In this document: piece by piece, positions 10,664 through 20,372 of the stretch | How positions within the stretch are numbered: position 1 is the first letter of the stretch | Layout: each line of letters opens with the position of its first letter | DNA from: Rhynchopus sp. YZ270_cl-10 | Lineage: Eukaryota; Euglenozoa; Diplonemea; Diplonemida; Diplonemidae | Length of the DNA stretch: 64,000 nucleotides | Direction of reading: 5' to 3' | NCBI GenBank assembly: GCA_964035575.1 | Contig: OZ037870.1 | Span: 1,454,217-1,518,216, forward strand | Translations under genes and position numbers: made by a program | Notes under the pieces: generated by a model | What the model saw: the letters and a program-made list of their open reading frames with translations, nothing else | Databases searched by the model: none | What the model was told of the DNA's origin: nothing

Positions 10664-11818
10664 ATGAGTATGCGACCGTCTGAGGCCGGAGGGGAGTCCC
10701 TTGTGCAGTATTTGAACGATGCGGGCGAAACGTCGCTTGCGCAGTCATTAGAAGAGTGGGGCCTGACGGCGCACCATTTGATATCGAAGCAGGAGCGGTC
10801 TATGTTCTTGAGGGAGGTGGGCGCCACGCTGGCGCAGCGTGCTGTGGTGATGGGCTACCTGAAGCGCATTGTGCCTGCAACCAACCAGTATGGGTACCCC
10901 AGCTACGAGGCACGCGAGCTGCGGGAGTCTGCAGAGGACCTGAAGTTCTTTGCGCACCTTGAAACGGTATGCGGGCATTTGTTCCTCACTTTCACATCAC
11001 CCTCTTCACACCCAACAGCTCTCTGCAGAAGTACAGCTGGAAGCGAAACGTTCCCACTGCTACAGAACCTACGTGACAACAGACGACATCCCTGTGTGGA
11101 AGGACCACCAAGCGCCGACCCCCGCTGACCCCTTCGTGATTGAGTCCACAGACAGGTGGGGCATGCGCAAGGCAGAGCACCTCCAGCAGTCTGACCTCAA
11201 ACAGAAGGCTGCCTTCTCAGCGGAGCTCAACGCGAAGATCTCGCTGTGGAAGGGTAACATATGCGAGCTTGAAGTCGACGCTGTTGTGAATGCGGCAAAT
11301 AGCTCGCTACGTGGCGGGGGTGGGATCGATGGAGCAATCCACACACAGGCAGGTGTGTGCCTCATTTATGTGCAAGAGCACACCCTTTAAAGTCTTCTCT
11401 TTTCCACTTCACAAAACGTTTTACAGGTGCCCTGCTCGACGAAGAATGTGTCGGCATCGGCGAATGCCCCACCGGAGAAAGCAGAGTCACACACGGCTAC
11501 AAAATGCCTGCAAAAAAAATTATTCACACCGTGGGGCCCATGAAGGAGTGTGAGGAGACACTCATCAGGTCGTACGAGTCGGTGCTGGAGGCAGTGAAGC
11601 GGGAGGGCATCCGAACAGTCGCCTTTTGCTGTGTCTCCACAGGGATCTACGGGTTCCCCCTTGTGCACGCAACTCAGGTAGCGCTGGACACTACCCGAAA
11701 GTGGCTCGAGGACCCACAAAACGCGGCAGGTGTCGACAGAATCATTTTCTGCGTGTTCCTCGAAATAGAACACCTTGTCTACGAAAGGCTGCTTCCTGCG
11801 TACTTTCCCCAATCCTAG
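10664..11818 (+). CDS. MacroD-type macrodomain protein with N-terminal SAM-like region, 342 aa
   Basis: Three exons: 10664-10966, 11019-11352 and 11427-11818. Intron 1 (10967-11018) is phase 0. Intron 2 (11353-11426) begins GTGTGT and splits a Gly codon of the macrodomain, and the splice restores the family's ...[13 protein letters not shown] reading. The macrodomain holds [20 protein letters not shown] (about residues 190-209), [21 protein letters not shown] and STGIYGFP (about 282-289). These are the ADP-ribose-binding loops of MacroD1/2-class enzymes, which remove ADP-ribose from acidic residues and hydrolyse O-acetyl-ADP-ribose. Residues 1-70 have the spacing of a SAM domain ([20 protein letters not shown]...), a protein-interaction module; this part is less certain. 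Confidence 0.88.
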
Positions 11819-13171
11819 CACCCTTCCCAAACCCCCCCTTGAAATTTTCACAGGAGCTGCATCGTTTTTCATATTTTTTTTTCCAGCGCCTGCGTCCTGT
11901 CGGGTGTTGTCTGGGTGAGGCGTTTCGCACTTCTCCCTTTTTTTTTGTAGGAATTTCTTCGCTTCTGATTCTCGACCCAAGGTGGCTCCAAGAGAACATA
12001 CTCGGGTACTCTTCATTTGCTATATTCCTTTCATTCGATTTGAAGGGCATTTCTGGAGGTATATATTGGGGACAAGGGGTAAATTACCACCCCAGTCAGT
12101 TGAACGTCTGCATAGGACTTTCTTTTGGTAAAAGGTTTTGGTAAAAAGAGGTAGTGTTAGACTTCTCAGCCAAGAGACGGTTTAGGGGGAATATGGGGGT
12201 GGGTGGGTGGGGGAATATAAAAAAGGCCAGATGTTTTCCTTTGTGTTTTATAATTCTTGGTATTGGTGTGTATTTTTTTTTTCCATCGTTTTGTGTCCCT
12301 GCGTGCCCTCACAAAACAAATCTCTGACTCTTCTTTCCCTTTGCCGTCCTCTCCCCTCACCCCTTTGTCTCGTGTCTCCCCTCCTTGAGTGGTCAACGTG
12401 CGAGAGCAAAAAAACAAAACAAAACAAAAAATAAACGGTTTTCTTACTCATCCGGGCACTCATACACACATACCTTTTGCAAACAATGTGCATGCTTCGC
12501 CGAAACAAAAGTCTCCCTCCCACCCCTTTCAATTTTTTATGATCCAATTTTCTTTGAACCCCGGTGAACCAGTGCTAGACACCATTTTGGGGTTCAAAGA
12601 AAATTGCACGCTAGCTTGAAGATGCGGATGCCCACTCCGCATCCGTCATCCCCGGTGCTTCACGGACTTGAATATTTGGTGACGATTCTCTGGAAGGAGG
12701 TGACCTGAATGATTTCGTAGACATTTGCGTGCGTTTTCCATGGTGTCTTGAAACGAAGGAACTCTCTTCATTCTCCTCTAGCGGACGCCTCGTTGTTTGC
12801 ACGTACTGCAGCAATGGGTCACTCGTGGGTGCACTTCTTCCCTGCGTGTACAATCGTACAGCTTTTGTAACTGGGAGTACAAAGGTACGTGCACAGTACC
12901 AAGAGAGTTCCCCTTCTCAAGCAATATAAGAAGCTCATTGCTCTCACTAAGGTACTTCTGGGTGTTTTTTTGGCTGCTCCGCTGTTCTCCTCTCTGAATG
13001 ATGGCGTTGTTGTACCCTCAAGCGTAGCTTCAAGGAGAAATAGATACGGTCACCAATCACCCCTCCAACAATCAACGGAAAAACCTTTTTCCTTTTACTT
13101 GCCTATCAGAGTTACTATTTCATCCTTCAAACCCAATTATTTCAGAAAAATTGAAGAAAAAAATACGAAAA
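11819..13171. other. Intergenic stretch with one hairpin, no gene recognised
   Basis: Mostly AT-rich with short pyrimidine tracts. A minus-strand frame at 12611-12853 codes a Ser/Arg-rich peptide but has no ATG at its start and no known motif, so it is not called. The notable structure is the inverted repeat at 12545-12606. The end (13100-13145) is a pyrimidine-rich run finishing TTATTTCAG, which could be the acceptor for the next gene. Confidence 0.5.
12545..12606. repeat. 18-bp perfect inverted repeat with 26-nt loop
   Basis: CAATTTTCTTTGAACCCC at 12545-12562 is the exact reverse complement of 12589-12606. It sits between two host genes on the same strand. It may be a transcript-end hairpin or a small foldback element. 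Confidence 0.8.
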
Positions 13172-14715
13172 ATGGTTGTCAGAAATCCGCTGTCACTTGT
13201 GAGTCTTCGTAATATGTCATACGGGACAACACGGACGCTGAAGCGGCGTCCGTCTCCTGTGCGAGGTGCGGCACCTGCACGGAAAGATGCTAATGCTATA
13301 GGCATCCATCGGAGTGACCTGCTTGTGCCTGCCCCGCAGTACCAGGAGCGCCAGATAATGCCTGACGACAGGCTTGACTGGCGTGAAGTGCGTGACGGCG
13401 ACAGAGGCAAGACCGTGGCGGTGATGGTGGCAGAGGTGACGGACTACGACGTGAAGATCGTGCACTCGCTGATCGGACGCAAGGAGGTACTCATCCAGGT
13501 TGCAGACGGGAAGCTCTTCGCGCCGCCCGCGAACTACGTCCTCAAGCAGGGCGATATGCTCGCCATCCCCAAAGTGCTCCCAAACCACCTCTGGAAACGT
13601 GTCGAAGGAAAAACCGTCCCCGAAAGAAAGCTCTCGCCTGAAGAGATACGCCTCGTGCGCTCGTGGGTGCTCTTCAAAAACGATGCCTGCATTGTCATCA
13701 ACAAGCCGCAAGGTGTTCCAGCTACGCGTATGTATTTGTTTTGAGTCATATATTCTTGTTGCGGAGTTTGTTAACTTTGGTTCGATTTAAGGTTTGCACT
13801 TTCAACTTCTCGGCGACTAACCACGAGAGGCTTAGGTCCATCTCATATACTTTTCTTTAGTGTACATCTTATGTTTCTTTGACTGTTTGTTTCACAGCAA
13901 CCTACGGTGGCGGTCTGTCTGTGCACGACCTCTTAGGAGGTTTGAAGTACTCGCAGAGCGACAACCCCAAAATTGTGAGCCGTCTGGAGACGGAGGCGAG
14001 CGGGTGCATGGTGATCGCACGCAGCGAGGAGGCCTTGCAGTTCCTGAAGCGGCACCTCATCCAGCCACGTATTCCGTCCTTCTGCTACTGGGGGATTATC
14101 GGGAAGAAGCCTAAGCAGGAGCGTGGCAGGATCAAGATGAACACTGAGCTGCACCGCAGTGCTGCAGGCGACAGGGTGTTGGTGCGCATGACACCCACCT
14201 CCAAGTCGCAGAAGGTGACAGTCGAGTATCAGACAGTGTCAGAAAGCAAGCACGGCCCCTGCTGGGTAGCAATGTACCCCATCAGCAACATCCGCCACCA
14301 GCTGCGAATTGCGACGTCTGTGGCAATGAAGACACCGGTATTGGGAGATGTGCTGTATGTTTTATTTTATTTTTTTAGGGTTTTATTTACTAGTAAGGTG
14401 CGAGTCGTAAGATTTCTCCACCAATGCCCATGATGTTGGCCAACAAAACAACAAAACAACCCACACAGCTACGGAGGCGACGGTGCGCTGCCGTACAAAC
14501 AGCTCTCCAGAATCTTAGGAAACTTTGAGAACCGTCTCCCCCTGATGCTCCACTGCAGCCAGGTGTCACTCCCCTTCGAGTCGGCGACACACGAGCGGAC
14601 CGTTGTGACCGCAAGCGTTCCGGAGTCGATGAAAAGCATTTTCCAGTTCATGATGTGGAACCACAAACACAAAGACCCGTACCTCTCTGGCATTGCCGAA
14701 AATGAAAAGTGGTGA
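13172..14715 (+). CDS. RluA-family pseudouridine synthase-like protein, probably mitochondrial, 419 aa
   Basis: Exons 13172-13727, 13898-14354 and 14469-14715; both introns begin GTATGT and end CACAG. The ATG at 13172 gives an Arg-rich N-terminus with no acidic residue (MVVRNPLSLVSLRNMSYG...), as in a mitochondrial presequence. An S4-like stretch (VADGKLFAPPANYVLKQGD) is followed by NKPQG, the KPxG element of RluA synthases, and by HQLRIAT and GDVLYGGDG, which match the C-terminal signatures. The catalytic loop reads SRLETEASG (Glu at about residue 216) where active members have HRLDxxTSG. The Asp needed to attack the uridine is therefore replaced by Glu, and the His is also lost. Inactive relatives are known as mitoribosome assembly factors, so a structural role is a fair inference. 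Confidence 0.85.
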
Positions 14716-14906
14716 AGTGCTCAAGCATTTGTGTTTGCTGCGTCCGTAGAGGCGTTGCTTTCAATAATTAAGTACTGCTTTCGGTCCAACTCTGTTGTGG
14801 TCCTCTTTTGTATTAGTATTCAGAATATTGGGGTGATCTCCAAATTGAACGAAACATACGCGAGAAACATACACGAAAAAATGTTAGACTCCCATTTTTT
14901 TCTTTA
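14716..14906. other. Short intergenic spacer
   Basis: AT-rich, no feature seen. It ends at the left arm of a composite inverted-repeat element. Confidence 0.5.
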
Positions 14907-15002
14907 ATAGCCGTAAAATTATTTCCTCAAGCCAAAATCCTTCTAGGAGCGGAGTTTTAAGAATGCCATAATTGACGTCTGGAAATAATTGCAGTGGAGG
15001 TA

Positions 15003-15097
15003 TTTTAGCCGGGTTTCCCACACAAAAAATAATTACCGTGTAATTATAGGAAATAATTACACGGTAATTATTTTTTGTGTGGGAAACCCGGCTAAAA
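15003..15097. repeat. Perfect palindrome, 45-bp arms, 5-nt loop
   Basis: Arm 15003-15047 is the exact reverse complement of 15053-15097, with AGGAA between. The arm core reads GCCGGGTTTCCCACACAAAA and continues into AATTACC repeats. Perfect arms this close together are normally unstable, so the structure is either young or selected. Confidence 0.9.
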
Positions 15098-15583
15098 AAA
15101 AAATCGCGATTTTTTTTCTTTTTTTCTTTTGTGAACACCCCGGGTTTGATACCTGTACCGCAGGCATTCCTCTGAGTCTAACGATTGATAATCAGAGCTC
15201 GGTTTGTTGTCAAAGACATCTTCCACCATGCATTGAGGAGGGTAAGACAGTGGTCGCAGTTTGTACTTGATAGCATTACAACATTTAACTTCTCCACGGG
15301 GGTCTTGGGCCGTTCACTCGGTTATACCTTGACCAGCGGAAGAGGCCTTTTTGGTCTCTAGAATATCCGGTATTCCCGAACGGAGGCACACTTTGTGTGT
15401 TACTACGACCTGGCAACTTCCAGCAGTAGGTTAAGTAATGCTTTCTTGTAAATTGTTGGATCATTTATCTCCTCAGTGCATGAATGCCCCACGTGACTGG
15501 ACACTTTTGTGTTTGTCAAGTGGACTGTCTGGTCACTTCTCAGTGACTGGCGGGTTGGCTGTGGTTGCCCTGTCACGACTTAC

Positions 15584-15738
15584 CTGTGTACCTGTGTACC
15601 TGTGTACCTGTGTACCTGTGTACCTGTGTACCTGTGTACCTGTGTACCTGTGTACCTGTGTACCTGTGTACCTGTGTACCTGTGTACCTGTGTACCTGTG
15701 TACCTGTGTACCTGTGTACCTGTGTACCTGTGTACCTG
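15584..15738. repeat. Octamer microsatellite (TGTACCTG)n
   Basis: About 19 tandem copies of TGTACCTG, nearly perfect, decaying into CTGGGTGACTGGGTACG at the right. As with the large satellites at 39-58 kb the unit is 8 bp, although the sequence is unrelated. Reading frames through it (VYLCTCVP) are not genes. Confidence 0.95.
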
Positions 15739-16030
15739 GGTGACTGGGTACGTACCTGGGTAAATGTGACCAGGTGACCTGGTCAGACCTCTGACCAGCG
15801 CACCGTGACAGCACAGGCTGCCGAAAACGGATTTTGGCTTTCGGAAATAATTTTACGGCAATTAAATATCAAATTCCATGCAATTATTTCACAGAAAATT
15901 GCACTCGGAGGTGTATTTTTCACTCGTTTTGTTAATTGCACTCGCTGCGCTCGTGCAATTAACCACTCGTGAAAAAAACACCTCCTCGTAGCAATTATGG
16001 TGAAATAATTGCATAGTAATTAAATACTAT

Positions 16031-16270
16031 TTTGAGTGTCAAATTATTGTTAAAATTGATCCTTGCTTACTGCAACGGAAATTTTCCTTCGCCGCTGTTT
16101 GTGTTTTTGCATAGTATCAATCATTGTTGCTTTGCTTCCCGTCCCCACTGAGTATTCCTGCACATCTGGAAATCTTGCAGCTGGCATTGGGCGACAAACA
16201 AGCAAATATTCATTCTCCTCTAACCCTGTTGTCGAAACCACCCTATCAACAACAAGGGAAGCCGCCACAC
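16031..16270. other. Intergenic spacer upstream of the PPR-like gene
   Basis: The downstream frame is open back to about 16124 but without an ATG before 16271, so the start was placed at 16271. No other feature seen. Confidence 0.5.
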
Positions 16271-17634
16271 ATGAGGCGTACACAATATGCTGCCCATTTG
16301 GTTAGAGATGCTAAGGGTATTGACCCCTACAAAATAGAACAGCGCATGACGAACGAGGAAAAAATCCGTTCGCTTGAAGTGCAGTTTAGTGGATTTGTGC
16401 AACAAAACAAGAACTTCCGAAAGGCCAAGGCGCAGCTCAGCAGGACGACAACGAGCATCACTGCGGGGGAGTACTCAACAGATGTGTACACAAAATATCT
16501 GAAAGTGACGCGAGGTACTAAAGAGAAGTCGTTCGTCAGAGAGCTGTTCCGTGACATGCTGCATAAGAACATCCGCCCAGAGGACGAAGCTTTCTTCTTA
16601 GGCATCCGGGCAATGATGATGTCGCCACCGGATGTTGCAGGGTTCCGTGAGGTGTGGGGCATCTGCACGACGCTTGGGTGCAGCTTTGCGGAAGCGCACT
16701 TTGCAATCTTCTGTTCATATTGCGGGCAAGTGGAGTCGTTTCGATCAGCACTGCGAGCCGCGCGGCTATATGGGGATCAAAAGCTGTACAACCCTTCACT
16801 CATCCGTGTGTGTCCCAGTGACTCCTACTCACGCAGATTGGTAGCAGAGACTTCAGGCAACGAATACTTCTTGGGTTTGACGGTGGGAGCGCTTCTCTCC
16901 GAAAAAGGCAGCTTGAGCGCCTTGACGCGTACGGTGGAAAGCAATTCAGGATTTTTGGATGCATCAACTCTGTCGCGACAAGAGGAGAACCGGAAGCACG
17001 TCATCGACTCCTTGATACTCCTCCACGAGAAGGGCGGAAAGTTGTCCGATTCGCATTTCGTCTCTGTACTGAAACGGTACCAGCGTGCGGGCGACTTTGA
17101 AGCCATGAGTGAGACGTTCCGCACGTTTGCCAGTCAAAACTTCCGTGTACCGCACACCGCATACGCGTTAGCACTGCAGGCATGTGCGAAGCTGACTGTC
17201 CGCAGAGACGATGAGTATTCAAAAAATGCGTACCTCTGGATGGAGCACGCGATAGCAGAGGGAAATGAATACAACCTCCAGGTGAACAAAGCACTGTTCC
17301 GGGTGTACGGAAAAAATGGCGACGTGGCCGCAGCGAGGTTGACGCTAGAAAATGTATGTGTTAGGGCCCCACCCTCCCCACCCTTGTGCTCCTTTCCACC
17401 CTTTTTCTCACACAGCTCAAGTCGCAGAACATTGAGCACAAACTATTTGAAGACATGGTGAAGCAGGCCGAGGCGCACATCACGCTTTCTCGCGTGCACG
17501 CCACGTTGCAAATACCGCTGCCCACTTCAAATGCGACAGCTTATTCCGAAGATTGGAAGAAGAGCGAACTGAGCGACGACGTCTCGGAAGCTGCTGCTTC
17601 AGTTCAGATGCTCAGTGGCAAGTATACAGTATAG
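16271..17634 (+). CDS. PPR-like helical-repeat protein, 433 aa
   Basis: Two exons, 16271-17353 and 17416-17634, with a phase-0 intron (GTATGT...CACACAG, 62 nt). The first ATG (MRRTQYAAHL) is chosen over upstream non-ATG codons. Residues about 240-400 contain helix-pair repeats with PPR spacing, such as VIDSLILLHEKGGKLSDSHF, then YALALQACAKL, then NKALFRVYGKNGDVAAARL. PPR proteins bind organelle RNA in processing, stability or translation. In euglenozoans many are mitoribosome or RNA-processing subunits. Only part of the protein shows clear repeats, so the exact count is uncertain. It follows the RluA-like gene on the same strand, but a functional link is only inferred. Confidence 0.7.
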
Positions 17635-17864
17635 GCAATACGAATGCGATTCCAATTCTTTACAATCTGTGGCTACTGCCCCTCCTTCCCAATACTCTGA
17701 CGAGGCATTTGCTGGTGGTCGTTCAACATATTTTTTTTTACGAATCAACAGACATGCGAACACTGCTTCTGGCAGGCGCACTGCGGATTACCAAAAAAAA
17801 AGTAATCGAACTTTTTGGAGCAATTCCAGCACACTTTTTTGGGGGAACAAACGCACCACACACC

Positions 17865-18982
17865 ATGAAGGTTCCACAGATGTCTTTCTTAAATGGTGTG
17901 GCTGTCTATGTGTCGAAGGTTGCGAAGCAAGATGAGTTGCGCCAAAGTGTTGAGGAGAACGGAGGAACGGTATGGTCAACGTACACAGCTCTCTCTTCCT
18001 GGGAGTCGTGGTTATTACCCTTTTCCACTATTTTTCAGGTCTCCGATTCGGCAGCAGAAAGCGACGTTGTTCTAGCCAAGAAAAAGGCTTCAATCAAAGA
18101 AGCTGACGCATGCGGGAAGGTGTGCGTGTCTGTAGGCTGGTATGCATGGAGTGGCGGCACGCTGGTCACATGTTTTTCACCTTATTTCTCAGGTTGACAG
18201 ACAGCATAGACGCAGGAGAGCTGCTTGCATACGACAGCTACGTTCTTGGTGCACACACAGAGAGCACAAACGAAACAGCGCCTGCCGAACCTGCGAAGAA
18301 AAAAAGGAAAGTTGAGACACGGCGTACAGGGAAGAAGCTGACTGTTGCGCTGGCAGAGGACACGGACGAGAGCATCCTTCTCCCGATCTTGAAGCAAATG
18401 AATGCGAACGTCTGCGACGTGACGCCGCGCTTGATGAACGGTCAGCTTCTGTCTGTTCTGGTTTCGGGTGGGTCACGCCACACGGGTGAGTGGGCTGTTG
18501 CTACTGTCTGTAATATTCCAGTAGTTTCTGAGGCGTGGCTCTATGCAAGCCTTGAAAATGGCGAGTTCTTGCCATTTGACCAATACGAGTTAAACACGAA
18601 GGCACTGTGCTCACGTGAGGAGCCTTTTGACGGTTTGTCGATCTTTATCCACGGGAAGGTGGGCCACGTTGTGGGGAAGCCTGGTGTGCACTTCATCATT
18701 AAGAAGGGTGGTGGGCAGCCGTGCGAGATCAACCTCGAGGAGGCAGACTTGCAGGTAGTGTTCGACACGAACAGGGGTGCCGTTCCGCAGCTTCCCGCCG
18801 TGACGCCAGATTGGCTCTTTGACTCTGCAGAGTCACACAAGAGACTGCCCCTGCAGGTATGCTTCAGTTGTGCAAGACACATCTGCCAACAAACACTACA
18901 AATACAGAAATTCCTTCTGCCCACGCCAGAGGACCCAGTCGACGACGGTGTGTCCATTGATGACTCAGATCTCGCAATTTGA
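17865..18982 (+). CDS. Triple-BRCT nuclear protein, 314 aa
   Basis: Four exons: 17865-17969, 18039-18139, 18193-18856 and 18908-18982. Introns are 69, 53 and 51 nt, starting GTATGG or GTATGC. The 69- and 51-nt introns are multiples of three without stops, so a retained copy would stay in frame. Splicing rebuilds a BRCT signature, VSVGWLTDSIDAGELL (Trp near residue 69), that no single frame encodes. BRCT 1 spans about residues 1-85. A strong nuclear localisation patch (KKKRKVETRR) sits near 103. BRCT 2 is about 118-205 (VVSEAWLYASLENGEFLP). BRCT 3 is about 213-305 (TPDWLFDSAESHKRLP). BRCT arrays bind phosphopeptides in DNA-damage signalling and repair. No ligase, polymerase or RING domain is present, so this looks like an adaptor. 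Confidence 0.85.
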
Positions 18983-19292
18983 AAGCAAAAGGGGTGTCGA
19001 AAACAAAAAAAAAAAAAAAACAAAAATATTATGGTTTTTTGCCGTCTCTTAGCATCCTATCCTGTGGGGTGAGCAGAACCAAACCGGGGTGTTTTTTTGT
19101 TGTATTTTCAAATAAACCACAAAAGAAACGACAGTGAGTGTTCCTTGACACTACAAAAGATACAAACAAAAACGCTTCCACAGGGAGAGTATGGGACTAG
19201 TTCTTTTCAGGTTTTGTGCCTAGTAGAAAAAAATAAATAGAAGTGGCCTTTTTGATATAACCAGCCTCTCGCTGCCTACACTTCGAAAACAT

Positions 19293-19534
19293 GACACAGA
19301 AGAGGCACAGACACAAAACTCACAAACAATGACAGCTGTCACACCGGTGCCGACAATGACTGCAGAGAAGAACCTGCTGTGGTTGTGGTGGTCGACACGA
19401 CAGGGTCGATGGGGCAGTACTGCACATCCCTGAGCGACACGCTGTTTCAGATCTTCTCGGTGCTGAGAGTGCTGACGGCGGGCGCGGACAGGTCGACATG
19501 CGGCTACTGCGACGGGACGAACCCGTTGAGGTGA
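19293..19534 (+). pseudogene. vWA (MIDAS) domain fragment
   Basis: An open stretch bounded by stops, without an ATG, encodes PAVVVVVDTTGSMGQYC followed by SLSDTLFQIFSVLRVL. The strand of hydrophobic residues ending in DTTGSM is the metal-binding MIDAS loop of von Willebrand A domains, close to the alpha-kinase-associated subtype. The rest of the domain is missing. A GTGAGG right at the stop could be a donor, and the next 150 bases are GC-rich and encode a Cys-rich peptide in another frame (CVQGCGACRGCRNR). It is therefore either a decayed gene or one exon of a gene whose other exons I cannot place. Confidence 0.5.
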
Positions 19535-20254
19535 GGGTGCCGTCACCACGCGCGGCAGCCTCGTGCGTACAGGGGTGTGGCGCCTGCAGAGGGTGCAGGA
19601 ACAGGTTTGTGCGTCCTGACGTGGCAGAGGGTGCAGCAACGACATGTGGGGAGTGCGCCAAACAACCTTGCAGGCAATTAATGCATTTTCCTTCGTGTCC
19701 ATAGTATTTTCGAGTGTCGTTCGTAGTGTGCTATCTTGTTGTCCAAAGTTGTTCGTAGGGCATTGTCCTTGCTGTCCGTGATGCTTTCAAGTGTTTCCTG
19801 ACTCAAGTCTTCACTTGATGTCCATGCGGTCCACGGTACTCCTACCCCTTTACGGATTCAAACGTACTTCTTAAGTGAGAACGCAGTGAGAAGCTTTTGG
19901 GACATAGTTTTCGAATACCTTTGCTGGGACAATGAGTAGTAATAGGTGTTCAAGTTTGTGGGCGTTTTCTAAATTTGTCCAGTTGTACAAGTAGTGAATA
20001 CCTTGAGTTGTGACATGGTGACACATTCAAGTGATGAGTTCGACAGTATGTTTGAAGGTCTTCCCCGATACAACTTCGTCATGGTAGATAACCAGCCTAT
20101 TGTTCCTGAACTGAAGTATCGGAGGAACTTTGATGAGATTGTATTTCCAGGACGGTAAAGAAGCAAATGTGTTGGGAACCCCAAGGTAGTGCAAACCCGC
20201 AAACGTGTGCTCCTTAGCTCCTTAGCTCCTTAGCTCCTTCTTTTTACCGGTGTA
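19535..20254. other. Intergenic stretch without a recognised gene
   Basis: The first 150 bases are GC-rich and may belong to the vWA remnant. The rest is balanced in composition. A minus-strand frame of 77 codons (19969-20202) has no known motif. The stretch ends in four copies of TTAGCTCC (about 20213-20240) just before a LINE fragment. Confidence 0.4.
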
Positions 20255-20372
20255 GTGACTTGGTCGTTTGTGGCGGGGGACTGTGCTTTTGAGGCTTTGC
20301 TCTTCGCCACCGGGCGCACGGATTTGACGGTGGAGGGTCTGCGCCAGGCGGCAGTGAAGAAGGTCCAGGGCC
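20255..20372 (+). mobile_element. 118-bp fragment of the large LINE (second OTU-like domain)
   Basis: This segment matches 32373-32490 of the big LINE with a single difference that I could find. It encodes TWSFVAGDCAFEALLFATG of the second OTU-like domain. It is cut off on the right by a T run that is the A-tail of a minus-strand LINE relic, and on the left by a TTAGCTCC microsatellite. Its near identity shows that at least one more copy of this LINE family was active recently. Confidence 0.9.

Larger units (their letters stand above)
14907..16030. mobile_element. Composite foldback element, non-coding
   Basis: Bases 14907-14940 and 15829-15863 are imperfect inverted copies sharing GGATTTTGGCTT and GGAAATAATTTTACGGC, about 0.9 kb apart. 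Between them lie a perfect 45-bp-arm palindrome (15003-15097) and an octamer microsatellite. The right part (15859-16026) is itself a long imperfect palindrome centred near 15946, built of AATTGCAC and AATAATTGCAT motifs. No ORF of interest. It looks like one or two nested MITE or foldback elements whose outer limits are uncertain. Confidence 0.6.

Noticed and set aside
12611-12853. Small minus-strand Ser/Arg-rich gene
   Set aside because: No ATG at the start of the frame, no known motif and no splice or acceptor context.
15438-15814. Frames of 70-100 codons over the TGTACCTG octamer array
   Set aside because: Microsatellite reading (VYLCTCVP); no gene.
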